Made by a program: the position numbers and the translations under genes
Notes under the pieces: model-generated
Databases searched by the model: none
The model's input: the letters and a program-made list of their open reading frames with translations, nothing else
What the model was told of the DNA's origin: nothing
NCBI GenBank assembly: GCA_001563965.1
Contig: LKMS01000030.1
Coordinates: 1 to 12,147, forward strand
Reading direction: 5' to 3'
DNA from: Haloferacaceae archaeon PL-Br10_E2g29
GTDB taxonomy: Archaea > Halobacteriota > Halobacteria > Halobacteriales > Haloferacaceae
DNA length: 12,147 bases
Part shown: one piece after another, positions 1-6,170 of the stretch
How the letters are laid out: each line of letters starts with the position of its first letter
Position numbering within the stretch: position 1 is the stretch's first letter

Positions 1-78
1 ATCGCGGTCAACCTGCTCGGCGACTGGTTCCGCGATGCACTCGATCCGAACGTCGACAGCACCAACAGAGGGCTCTAA
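1..78 (+). CDS. dppC: C-terminal end of a peptide ABC transporter permease (DppC/OppC type), partial
   Basis: The window opens in frame 1 with 25 codons ending in TAA at 76-78. The peptide begins IAVNLLGDWFRDALDP. A hydrophobic stretch followed by GDW-RDALDP is the typical last segment of DppC/OppC inner-membrane permeases, so this is the 3' end of a gene that starts outside the window. Only one base separates its stop from the next ATG, and an ATPase pair follows, which supports a transporter operon of the order permease-ATPase-ATPase. The protein would form half of the membrane channel. Nothing more can be said from 25 residues; the identity leans on context. Confidence 0.8.
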   Translation: MAVNLLGDWFRDALDPNVDSTNRGL

Positions 79-79
79 G

Positions 80-1273
80 ATGACCACAGACATCCTCCGC
101 ATCACCGGACTGACGACTCGATTTTTCACCAGCGAAGGGCAGATCAACGCGGTCACCGACCTCGATCTGACGATCGAACAGGGCGAGATTGTCGGCATCG
201 TCGGCGAGAGCGGCAGCGGCAAGAGCGTCACCGCGCTCTCGATTATGGATCTCGTTGAGTCGCCCGGTGAGATCACGGCCGGATCAGTCCAGTACCGCGA
301 TCGCGAGCTGGCAACACAGGTGCGCGAAGACGCCCCGGCTGCGGTCGATGAGGACTTCGTTGATCTGCGGGCGGTCGACGAATCGATTCGAACCGGACTC
401 CGTGGAACGTCGTTCAGTATGATCTTTCAGGATCCAGAAAGCAGTTTCAACCCGAGTCTGACTGTCGGCGAACAGCTCGCTGAGGCTGTCGAGGTACAGC
501 AGCGTGCGAGTTCCCGGCCACGATCCACACGTGCGCGAACCGCCAGCGACGACTACTCGTTCGGGAACTACCTCCTTTCGATGGCGTTGCCCTCGAAACG
601 CTACGTCACCGAAGCGAGTCGCGAGCGGGCGGTCGGGTTGTTGGAACAGGTCGGGATTCCCGACCCTGCACGCCGTGCCGAAGAGTACCCCCACCAGTTT
701 TCGGGGGGGATGCTCCAACGAGCGATGATCGCCCAAGCGCTTGCGGGCGAACCCGACATCCTCATCGCTGACGAGCCAACGACGGCGCTCGATGTGACGA
801 TTCAGGCGCAGATTCTCGATCTGCTCGGGGAGATTCAAGAAGAAACCGGGATGACAATTCTGTTGATCACGCACAATCTGGGAGTGATCGCGCGGATGTG
901 TGACCGAGTTGCGGTCATGTATGCGGGCGAAATCGTTGAACGCGGCACGCTCACGGACGTGTTCGACAATCCGGTTCATCCCTACACCACGGGGCTGCTC
1001 GGTAGCATCCCAACGCTCGAATCAGGTGGTAACGACCGACTCCAGCCGATCGCGGGCAACGTGCCAAGCCTCCGTGACGAGGAGATGCCGACCGGGTGTA
1101 CGTTCGCCGACCGCTGTCCCAAGGCGATGGAGGTCTGTCTCGATGCACCGCCCGCGTTTACCGTCGACGACTCGGAAACCCATAGAACGCGATGTTATCT
1201 CGTCGACCGCGAGTACAACGAAGAAACGGCGCTCGAATCGACCAGCGCTGACTCGATGAGTGACGCACAATGA
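80..1273 (+). CDS. dppD: Dipeptide/oligopeptide ABC transporter ATP-binding protein, DppD/OppD type
   Basis: A 397-residue cytoplasmic ATPase that would power peptide uptake as a heterodimer with the next gene product. Visible motifs are Walker A GESGSGKS at 42-49, Q-loop Gln117, signature FSGG at 207-210, Walker B aspartate and glutamate at 231-232, and H-loop His265. The C-terminal peptide-transporter domain has NPVHPYT near 298-303 and cysteines 340, 346, 353 and 372 (C-x5-C-x6-C). Some bacterial DppD proteins bind an iron-sulfur cluster with a similar pattern. ATG at 80 is preferred over an upstream in-frame ATG at 35, which lies inside the permease gene; a GAGGG at 67-71 gives a plausible ribosome site. 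It is longer than the usual family length of about 330 because of two acidic or polar insertions, near residues 76-105 and 140-178. The substrate (dipeptide, oligopeptide or another solute) cannot be read from the sequence. Confidence 0.92.
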   Translation: MTTDILRITGLTTRFFTSEGQINAVTDLDLTIEQGEIVGIVGESGSGKSVTALSIMDLVESPGEITAGSVQYRDRELATQVREDAPAAVDEDFVDLRAVDESIRTGLRGTSFSMIFQDPESSFNPSLTVGEQLAEAVEVQQRASSRPRSTRARTASDDYSFGNYLLSMALPSKRYVTEASRERAVGLLEQVGIPDPARRAEEYPHQFSGGMLQRAMIAQALAGEPDILIADEPTTALDVTIQAQILDLLGEIQEETGMTILLITHNLGVIARMCDRVAVMYAGEIVERGTLTDVFDNPVHPYTTGLLGSIPTLESGGNDRLQPIAGNVPSLRDEEMPTGCTFADRCPKAMEVCLDAPPAFTVDDSETHRTRCYLVDREYNEETALESTSADSMSDAQ

Positions 1274-2571
1274 GCGACACCAACCTACCACCCACAGAGA
1301 CCACCTCGACGGCTATCGAGCACGATACAGACGGTGCGACCGACGATCCGCTTGTGTCGGTGTCGGGGCTCACAAAATACTTTGGCACCGACACGGGCCT
1401 TCTCGACCGGGTGTTCGGAACCGAAGAGCCACCGGTTCGTGCGGTCGACGGGCTGTCGTTCGATATCTGGCGTGGCGAAACGCTCGGGCTGGTCGGTGAG
1501 TCAGGGTGTGGAAAATCGACCGCGGGTGAAACACTGCTTCGGCTTCAAGAACCGACCGGCGGCGAGGTCACGTTTGCCGGCCAATCGGTGTATGAGCTGT
1601 CCGGCAGCCAGCTTACCGAATTTCGCCGATCGACAGCGATCGTCTTTCAGGACCCGTTTTCGAGCCTCGATCCACGCATGGAGATCGGCGAAATCGTCCG
1701 CCAGCCACTCGATATTCACGAACTTGGCGACCCGGCGCACCGAAACGATCGCGTGCGAGAACTGCTTGACCGGGTCGGGCTGTCTGCCGATCAGTTTGAC
1801 CGGTACCCACACGAGTTTTCCGGCGGTCAACGGCAGCGAATCGGCATTGCCCGCGCGCTCGCGCTCGACCCAGAGTTCGTCGTCCTCGATGAGCCAACAA
1901 GTGCCCTCGATGTCTCTGTCCAAGCGCAGGTGCTCAATCTGCTGTCGGATCTGCAAGATGAGTTCGATCTCACATTTCTGTTGATTAGCCACGACTTATC
2001 AGTAATTCGGCAAGTGTGTGACCGGGTTGCAGTCATGTATCTCGGCGAACTCATTGAAGTCGGTCCTGCAGCACAGGTGTTCAACGACCCACAACATCCC
2101 TACACGCGGGCGCTCTTGGAAAGCGTTCCGCGAGCGACCAGCACCGAGGCCGACCGCGAAATTACGACCATTTCTGGAGACGTGCCGTCGCCACGAAACC
2201 CACCGAGTGGCTGTCGATTCCGCACGCGCTGTCCAGCCGTGATCCCTCCACCGGACTGTGCTCTCGAACAGGCTGCCTACCGGGAGATCCAGACAGTTCG
2301 TGAACGAATCGACAACCGGACGTTCACCGCCGCAGATCCGGAGGCCAGTCCGGATGAAGTCGCAGCAAGGTTCTATGATCGGGGGATCAAGCACGACCTG
2401 CCGGAACCCCACCGAGGCCGACTCGAACGCGCGTTTACAGCGGTGGCAAAAGGAGAGTTCGAGCGGGCCTCGGCCATGTTGGCTGAGCACTACGAGAGCC
2501 TCTGTGAACGCGAGTCGCCACCGCTGGGTGAAGCCGACCACGGCGCTGCGTGTCATCTACCCGATGAGTAA
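1270..2571 (+). CDS. dppF: Dipeptide/oligopeptide ABC transporter ATP-binding protein, DppF/OppF type
   Basis: The partner ATPase of the preceding gene, 433 residues and cytoplasmic. Its ATG overlaps the upstream stop by four bases (ATGA), so translation is probably coupled. Motifs are Walker A GESGCGKS at 76-83, Q-loop Gln127, signature SGGQ at 184-187, Walker B Asp207-Glu208, and H-loop His241. An acidic, Thr-rich tail of about 27 residues precedes the ATPase fold. The C-terminal peptide-transporter motif starts with C315-x5-C321 and C330. The part that normally follows at once (PPL, then H-x-ACHL) appears only at 417-430. The roughly 80 residues between (331-411) look helical and charged, and make the protein about 100 residues longer than typical bacterial DppF. 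The insertion is in frame, so this is not a frameshift. Function is confident, substrate is not. Confidence 0.92.
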   Translation: MSDTNLPPTETTSTAIEHDTDGATDDPLVSVSGLTKYFGTDTGLLDRVFGTEEPPVRAVDGLSFDIWRGETLGLVGESGCGKSTAGETLLRLQEPTGGEVTFAGQSVYELSGSQLTEFRRSTAIVFQDPFSSLDPRMEIGEIVRQPLDIHELGDPAHRNDRVRELLDRVGLSADQFDRYPHEFSGGQRQRIGIARALALDPEFVVLDEPTSALDVSVQAQVLNLLSDLQDEFDLTFLLISHDLSVIRQVCDRVAVMYLGELIEVGPAAQVFNDPQHPYTRALLESVPRATSTEADREITTISGDVPSPRNPPSGCRFRTRCPAVIPPPDCALEQAAYREIQTVRERIDNRTFTAADPEASPDEVAARFYDRGIKHDLPEPHRGRLERAFTAVAKGEFERASAMLAEHYESLCERESPPLGEADHGAACHLPDE

Positions 2572-2612
2572 CATCTGCGATACACAGAACCGTGTGCGAC
2601 ACGTCGTATTCG

Positions 2613-3044
2613 TTACTTGATTAGCCGACGAATCGGTACCAGCAGACGGCTGAGGATGCCGGACTCGGATTCCGGTTCGGTGAGCGTCCAGTCGGCTTTT
2701 TTCGCCGCTTCTGTAACGCGAACGTACTCCCAGTCAAACAGAGTTGACACCCGCATATCATCATCGCTCGACCCAACATAGACGTGCCGTGCCGCCGGTG
2801 TCGTCTCGCAGATCGATTCGAGCGCAAACCACTTATCGCGACCCTTCATGTCGAAATCCTGTCGAAGCTCGTCGTCGGCGACGAGCCGTCCAATCTGTTC
2901 GGTGTCGTGGTCGACGATCCCGATTGATCGAGACCAGGTTTGTGCCTCTTCGAACACGGCGTTCGGATCATCGAGTCGGTCGATGGCCGAAAGCGAAAAC
3001 GCGAGCGTGATTTCTCCAGAGTCGGTCGCATCGTCGTCGCTCAT
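2613..3044 (-). CDS. Conserved haloarchaeal small protein, DUF7124-like
   Basis: A 143-residue acidic protein of unknown function. After about 10 disordered acidic residues comes a compact alternating alpha/beta pattern (TLAFSLSAID at 13-22, IGIVDHD at 41-47, RHVYVGSSDDD at 86-96, WEYVRVTEAA at 105-114). This resembles the haloarchaeal DUF7124 family as I remember it, and the layout hints at a Rossmann-like fold without any catalytic motif I can name. The C-terminus (about 129-143) is a basic amphipathic segment, LSRLLVPIRRLIK, unlike the acidic rest; it could touch a membrane or nucleic acid. The gene is convergent with dppF (41-nt gap), so it is not part of the transporter operon. An AT-rich box at 3077-3087 on its upstream side suggests its own promoter with a short leader. 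Confidence 0.72.
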   Translation of the reverse strand: MSDDDATDSGEITLAFSLSAIDRLDDPNAVFEEAQTWSRSIGIVDHDTEQIGRLVADDELRQDFDMKGRDKWFALESICETTPAARHVYVGSSDDDMRVSTLFDWEYVRVTEAAKKADWTLTEPESESGILSRLLVPIRRLIK

Positions 3045-3076
3045 ATCGATTGCAGATATCGTGTGTTCGTGTCACT

Positions 3077-3087
3077 CAAATTTAATT
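3077..3087 (-). promoter_or_regulatory. Probable TATA box of the DUF7124-like gene
   Basis: On the minus strand this reads AATTAAATTTG, by far the most AT-rich stretch near the gene. Its centre is about 38 nt upstream of the ATG at 3044, which predicts a start site near 3056 and a leader of roughly 12 nt. No ribosome-binding site lies between the two. Confidence 0.45.
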
Positions 3088-3248
3088 CCTCCACAACGGG
3101 AGACGGCCGACTGTTGCCCGTTGCGTCCGTCGGTTTGGGGACGATTCTCTCACCATCGAAATCCGCTTTTGAGACTTTGGCTACTGTGTAAATTCATTTA
3201 TACGAACAAGCAAAACCGTGCCGAAGCTACGGGATTAGAAGTGTCAAG

Positions 3249-3322
3249 GTCCAGGTGCGAGAATCGAACCCGCGTCTCAGCCTCCACAAGGCTGAAGGAT
3301 GGTCCACTACCCCAACCCGGAC
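3249..3322 (-). tRNA. trnH: tRNA-His (anticodon GTG)
   Basis: The minus strand folds into a full cloverleaf. Counting from an encoded G(-1) at 3322, the acceptor stem is TCCGGGT paired with ACCTGGA. The D arm starts U8-G9-GGG with G18G19 and A21. The anticodon stem CAGCC/GGCTG holds loop TTGTGGA with anticodon GTG (plus-strand 3285-3287). The variable loop is four bases, and the T arm is GCGGG-TTCGATT-CTCGC. The discriminator is C73 (3249), which pairs with G(-1); this extra G:C pair is the hallmark of tRNA-His. The bases after C73 are CTTG, so CCA is not encoded and must be added. No intron is present. Base 26 is U, so this tRNA is not a substrate for the Trm1 encoded further along (which modifies G26). 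Confidence 0.97.
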
Positions 3323-3350
3323 ACGCACCCAAGCGTACTCTACTCGCAAA

Positions 3351-3360
3351 GAAATACGTT
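3351..3360 (-). promoter_or_regulatory. Possible TATA-like box of tRNA-His
   Basis: The minus strand reads AACGTATTTC, the only AT-rich element at the right distance. Its centre is about 33 nt upstream of the mature 5' end at 3322, which would give a leader of roughly 8 nt. The match to a haloarchaeal box is weak. Confidence 0.35.
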
Positions 3361-3416
3361 ACGACTCGGGGGTTCTGCGGGGTGCCGTGTCATGGGCCGC
3401 CGTGATTCCCGTCCAA

Positions 3417-3454
3417 AGCGGTGGGTTTCCGCGACAGCAACACAGCCCACCGCT
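3417..3454. repeat. Perfect 9-bp inverted repeat between divergent tRNA-His and Cys-cluster gene
   Basis: AGCGGTGGG at 3417-3425 is the exact reverse complement of CCCACCGCT at 3446-3454 (20-nt loop). A second repeat, CGACAGC at 3432-3438 with GCTGTCG at 3452-3458, shares its right arm, so the two foldings exclude each other. A third short dyad, GCGAC/GTCGC at 3462-3477, encloses the T-tract promoter of the gene at 3502. All three lie upstream of the expected start sites of both divergent genes, which favours a DNA operator over an RNA element. Confidence 0.5.
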
Positions 3455-3467
3455 GTCGAGCGCGACG

Positions 3468-3472
3468 TTTTT
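3468..3472 (+). promoter_or_regulatory. T-tract promoter box of the Cys-cluster gene
   Basis: Five consecutive T centred at 3470, about 32 nt upstream of the GTG at 3502, flanked by a GCGAC/GTCGC dyad. Similar T5-T6 tracts precede the starts at 7170, 10284 and 11503. Confidence 0.4.
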
Positions 3473-3501
3473 GTCGCTCGCAGTGTGACTGTAGCGTAGC
3501 T

Positions 3502-3954
3502 GTGGCCATCACGGACAAAATATACGTCAAAAACCACCGCCAACTCGCCTCGCAACTCGATACGCGTTTTCCGAAGAGCGCGTTCGCGGGGGCAACGCTC
3601 GACATGTTGTTTACCGGCGATAGCCTCGCGAAACTCGACAGCACGACCCGTGACCGCGTGCTCGATTTCGCCGAGGATTTTCTCGACTGCGACTGCAAAT
3701 CACATCCCTACTGCGGCTGTGCCGAACGCAAATTCATTCGTTACCTGTTGGAGCTGCGTGCCCAAGGGCTCGGGCCCGACGACATCGTCCACGTCATGGG
3801 TGACGACTACATGCTGTATGCGTATTCGGGCGATATTCTCTCGTTTCTCGATCAAGCCGTCAGAACGCTCGAAGCCGCCGAAGCCTTGGCCGATACGGAA
3901 AACAGCGGTCGGAGTGGGGAACTTGCCGCGGCAAAACGCGAACTGACTGGATGA
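3502..3954 (+). CDS. Small conserved archaeal Cys-cluster protein (DUF5814-like), GTG start
   Basis: A 150-residue acidic soluble protein. The first residues, (V/M)AITDKIYVKNHRQL, look like a genuine N-terminus, and the 27 codons upstream of the GTG at 3502 are Arg/Cys-rich and unlike haloarchaeal protein, so I start here and not at the ATG at 3421. The core is a helical region (53-61) leading into C63-x-C65-x5-C71-x-C73 (sequence CDCKSHPYCGC), a likely metal-binding knuckle. Then come a second helix (76-88) and a motif MGDDYMLYAYSGDILSFLD at 99-117. I associate this with a family found alone or next to archaeal helicase domains (DUF5814), but that is recollection. No catalytic site is visible. 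It is convergent with the RHH gene, with 9 nt between their stops. Confidence 0.82.
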   Translation: MAITDKIYVKNHRQLASQLDTRFPKSAFAGATLDMLFTGDSLAKLDSTTRDRVLDFAEDFLDCDCKSHPYCGCAERKFIRYLLELRAQGLGPDDIVHVMGDDYMLYAYSGDILSFLDQAVRTLEAAEALADTENSGRSGELAAAKRELTG

Positions 3955-3963
3955 AAAGCCCTG

Positions 3964-4380
3964 TTAGCCGAGTCGAAACGTCGGTTCGTCGCGGTGGTCG
4001 CGTTCCTCGTCGAGTGCTTCGAGTTGGATAATCTCTTCCTCGTCGCTTTTCGCCTCCAACTGTTCGTGTAGATGCGTGATGTACGCTTTGTGCTCGTCGA
4101 GTTGCTCGCGAAGATGTTCGGCTTCGAGTTCGAGTCGCTCGTGTTCGCGAATGAAGCTCTTCGGAACCTCGACTTTTGGAGGGAAATCGTTTGTTTGCTC
4201 GCGTCCAGCCGCCGCAGCCTCCGAGACGACTTCCACCTGTCCGTCATACGCGACGAGCGTGTCGACGTAGTCACGAAACACGGCTGAAAGCGAGATATCC
4301 CGTTCTTCGGCGATCTCTCTGAGTGCCTCGAACGAATCCTCATTGACCCGAAACGAGATTGTCTTGTTTTTGTTACCCAT
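3964..4380 (-). CDS. Ribbon-helix-helix (CopG-type) DNA-binding protein with C-terminal coiled coil
   Basis: A 138-residue putative transcriptional regulator. Residues 5-45 form a typical RHH fold: a strand (NKTISFRVNEDS), helix A (FEALREIAEERD), a turn, and helix B (SLSAVFRDYVDTLV). The strand would contact DNA as a dimer. A linker near 46-74 leads to a long heptad-like, Glu-rich helix (about 75-128) that should form a coiled coil for higher oligomers or a partner. Most archaeal CopG proteins are 50-100 residues, so the coiled-coil tail is distinctive. The ATG at 4380 is preferred over the one at 4398 because MGNKNKTISF is a normal RHH start and because the TATA-like box at 4414-4423 would leave too little room for the upstream start. 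Dyad repeats upstream (4437-4506) are candidate operator sites. The targets are unknown. Confidence 0.85.
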   Translation of the reverse strand: MGNKNKTISFRVNEDSFEALREIAEERDISLSAVFRDYVDTLVAYDGQVEVVSEAAAAGREQTNDFPPKVEVPKSFIREHERLELEAEHLREQLDEHKAYITHLHEQLEAKSDEEEIIQLEALDEERDHRDEPTFRLG

Positions 4381-4413
4381 TGGAATCCCCAGTATCACTA
4401 CTCAAACGGCGCG

Positions 4414-4423
4414 TTACTTAATG
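4414..4423 (-). promoter_or_regulatory. TATA box of the RHH gene
   Basis: The minus strand reads CATTAAGTAA, preceded by an A-rich BRE-like ACAAAT. Its centre is about 38 nt upstream of the ATG at 4380, predicting a start near 4392 and a 10-12 nt leader. Confidence 0.5.
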
Positions 4424-4464
4424 ATTTGTCAGACGGGGACGTACGCGTCCAGAACCACGGATGA

Positions 4465-4478
4465 GTCACCAGTCACCA
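4465..4478. repeat. Two tandem copies of GTCACCA
   Basis: GTCACCA occurs at 4465-4471 and again at 4472-4478 with no spacer. It sits in the 174-nt gap between rpap3 and the RHH gene, between a short hairpin (4437-4450) and a palindrome (4493-4506). Confidence 0.5.
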
Positions 4479-4492
4479 GTGGACGGTTGGCT

Positions 4493-4506
4493 GTTCGTCG
4501 ACGAAC
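4493..4506. repeat. 14-bp perfect palindrome upstream of the RHH gene
   Basis: GTTCGTCGACGAAC is its own reverse complement. It lies about 75 bp upstream of the RHH TATA box and 49 bp downstream of the rpap3 stop. Perfect palindromes of this length are typical binding sites of dimeric regulators; the binder is unknown. Confidence 0.5.
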
Positions 4507-4534
4507 GCTGTGTTAGTTGATTATTGGAGCGTGT

Positions 4535-4539
4535 AAAAA
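4535..4539 (-). terminator. Oligo-T terminator after rpa3-rpap3
   Basis: On the minus strand TTTTT is found 15-19 nt past the rpap3 stop. Archaeal transcription often ends at such short T runs. No strong hairpin precedes it, so the call is tentative. Confidence 0.4.
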
Positions 4540-4554
4540 TACCGACAGTCCGCT

Positions 4555-5181
4555 CTACGGCTGTGGACTCGACTCGACCGTCGTTGGCGACCCGAGTTCG
4601 TCGTCGGCTTCGAGGCTTTCGAGCGCCGTGATCACCGTTTGGGTGTACGCCGAGATGTCCTCGCCGTACTGTTCTCGTGCCATCCGGGCGTACTCGTTGG
4701 CCTCGTCGTCAAAACGGTCAATTCGGTCGAGTGTTCGTTCAGCGGTTTCGACGACCCACTGGTCACGCGTTACCGAGTCGACCTCGGTGATCGATTCGGG
4801 GCGGATCGAGACGTTGATGTCGCCATCGTCAGTCTCGTAGGTTCGTGGCTTGCCGACGACTGCCACGTAGGCGGGTGCGTCGAGTTCGCGGAGCGCACTT
4901 GCGGCTTCGGGTTGGTACTGCCCGGCGTACACGAAGAACGTGCCCGTCGGATCGACGATTCGTCCGCGCCACCACTCGCTGTCTTCGCCGACATCGTCCT
5001 TTTCGGTCAGCGTCCCGATGAAAAAGACCCGGTTGGCCTGTTCGCCGGTCGGCAGGAGGAGGTAGACGGGTGCGCGTTCGTCGTCGGATTCTTTGAACGT
5101 GTAGCTGGCGTCGTTGAACTCGTCGGCGAAAACGCGACGGGCGACTTCGCGACGAATCGATTGCGTATTTGATTGGCTCAT
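4555..5181 (-). CDS. rpap3: RPA-associated protein Rpap3 (COG3390, OB fold)
   Basis: A 208-residue partner of the archaeal single-stranded-DNA-binding protein encoded just upstream. The N-terminal signature REVARRVFADEFNDA at 11-25 is typical of COG3390 RPA-associated proteins. It is followed by a beta-rich region (about 38-135: VYLLLPTG, RVFFIGTLTE, WWRGRIVDPTGTFFVYAG, YVAVVGKPRTY) that reads as one OB fold, and by a helical acidic tail (about 142-195). The length fits Rpap3 and not the much longer Rpap1 of Haloferax volcanii. The ATG follows the rpa3 stop by one base, and GAGGT at 5191-5195 inside the end of rpa3 is well placed (9 nt) as a ribosome site, so co-translation is likely. In H. 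volcanii, RPA proteins and their COG3390 partners work together in replication and repair. Confidence 0.92.
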   Translation of the reverse strand: MSQSNTQSIRREVARRVFADEFNDASYTFKESDDERAPVYLLLPTGEQANRVFFIGTLTEKDDVGEDSEWWRGRIVDPTGTFFVYAGQYQPEAASALRELDAPAYVAVVGKPRTYETDDGDINVSIRPESITEVDSVTRDQWVVETAERTLDRIDRFDDEANEYARMAREQYGEDISAYTQTVITALESLEADDELGSPTTVESSPQP

Positions 5182-5182
5182 G

Positions 5183-6112
5183 TTAGATCGACCTCGCTTT
5201 GATCAGCACGTTTTCATACTCTGCGGGCCCGTCGAGTTCGGCGAACGCATCGGCCAACACGTACCGGCCAAGCGTCGGGCCGGTGACGCTGTAGTATCGT
5301 CCCACGATGTCGGCGCGGATTTCGTCGGCGACGACCGTCGTGTCGAGGGCGTCTTTCGCCATTGTTTTTGCGGCTTCGAGGTCGATGCCGGTTAGCTCCT
5401 CGGTGGCTTCTCGGTTGAAAATCACGTCGTGGACAGCGTTTCCATCGTCGATGACAGCCTTGATCCGGAGGTCGAACTCGCCGTCGACCTCGCCGTGTTC
5501 GGCACACCGACCGTTTTGCAGCACACGGGTACAGCCCTCTTCGGGACACCGTTTGATCAGGCCGCTGCCCGACTGGACGTCAACCAGCGCGCCTTCGACC
5601 GTGTCGCTGTTGTCGCCGACCTCGATCTCCTCGTCGATTTCGGTGATTGTGGTCGTTCGGTTGAGTTTGACCGAGTACCGTCCCTCGTACTCGTCGGTGA
5701 CGACGTTCGAGAGCCGGTAGCTCTCGCCTTCGTCGAGCTCCTCGAGTTCGCTCGTGGAAAATGAGACGAACTTGATCGTCCCGGATTCGTCGCCCAGCAG
5801 GCCGACCTGTGAGATTGAATCGCTTCGGGGCTCCCAGAGGTCAACCAGTTTGACGCGGAGGTCGACCCACTGTTCGTCCGCGTCGATATCGTTGACGAGC
5901 ACCTCTTCGGTGCCACCGCGTCCGATCTCGTCGCGCTCGATGCCGGCCTCGGCAAGGTAGCTGTTAGTGACGCTGCGTTTTGCCTCATCAACGGGGACTT
6001 TGTACTCCGAAACCAGCGTGTTGAGTTTGGTTTCGACCTCGTCTTCGGAGACGTCTAAGTGGTCGGAGAACTGTGCCGCAATCTCGGCTGCGTGTGTCCG
6101 CAAGTCTGTCAT
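5183..6112 (-). CDS. rpa3: Replication protein A homologue Rpa3 (single-stranded DNA-binding)
   Basis: A 309-residue archaeal RPA that would coat single-stranded DNA during replication, repair and recombination. Residues 1-60 are helical, like the N-terminal region of haloarchaeal RPAs. An OB fold covers about 77-160 (WVDLRVKLVDLWEPRSDS, IKFVSFST, SYRLSNVVTDEYEGRYSVKL). A second OB-like region (about 173-290) contains a zinc finger with Cys189, Cys194, Cys203 and His206 (C-x4-C-x8-C-x2-H). Size, a single clear OB fold plus zinc finger, and a following rpap gene fit Rpa3 and not the longer Rpa1 or Rpa2. Transcription probably starts from the TTTTATAC box at 6171-6178. The ATG at 6112 has GGAG 11 nt upstream, and this GGAG lies in a potential leader hairpin that may limit translation. 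Confidence 0.93.
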   Translation of the reverse strand: MTDLRTHAAEIAAQFSDHLDVSEDEVETKLNTLVSEYKVPVDEAKRSVTNSYLAEAGIERDEIGRGGTEEVLVNDIDADEQWVDLRVKLVDLWEPRSDSISQVGLLGDESGTIKFVSFSTSELEELDEGESYRLSNVVTDEYEGRYSVKLNRTTTITEIDEEIEVGDNSDTVEGALVDVQSGSGLIKRCPEEGCTRVLQNGRCAEHGEVDGEFDLRIKAVIDDGNAVHDVIFNREATEELTGIDLEAAKTMAKDALDTTVVADEIRADIVGRYYSVTGPTLGRYVLADAFAELDGPAEYENVLIKARSI

Positions 6113-6152
6113 GGTATCACTGTCTCCGCGGTGTTTTCAATGGGAGACATAC
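6113..6152 (-). promoter_or_regulatory. rpa3 leader hairpin covering the GGAG ribosome site
   Basis: In the mRNA sense, TGTCTCC (6149-6143) pairs exactly with GGAGACA (6127-6121) across a 15-nt loop. Three further pairs (GTA 6152-6150 with TAC 6116-6114) can form beyond a four-base bulge. The right arm contains the only Shine-Dalgarno-like GGAG before the rpa3 ATG. The predicted start site from the TATA box falls near 6149, so the hairpin would occupy nearly the whole leader. Confidence 0.5.
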
Positions 6153-6170
6153 GCTGGTTGGTTCGCAATC

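Noticed and set aside
284..979. 231-codon minus-strand frame inside dppD
   Set aside because: It is fully antisense to a gene with all ABC ATPase motifs and has no recognisable domain.
3249..3322. A first reading in which tRNA-His lacks an encoded G(-1)
   Set aside because: That reading took GTCCGGG as stem bases 1-7. Aligning U8, A14, A21 and the T stem shows the G at 3322 is position -1, pairing with C73, so the extra G is encoded.
3421..3501. ATG at 3421 as start of the Cys-cluster protein
   Set aside because: The 27 added residues are Arg/Cys-rich and overlie inverted repeats and the promoter-like T tract. The GTG at 3502 gives a natural N-terminus.
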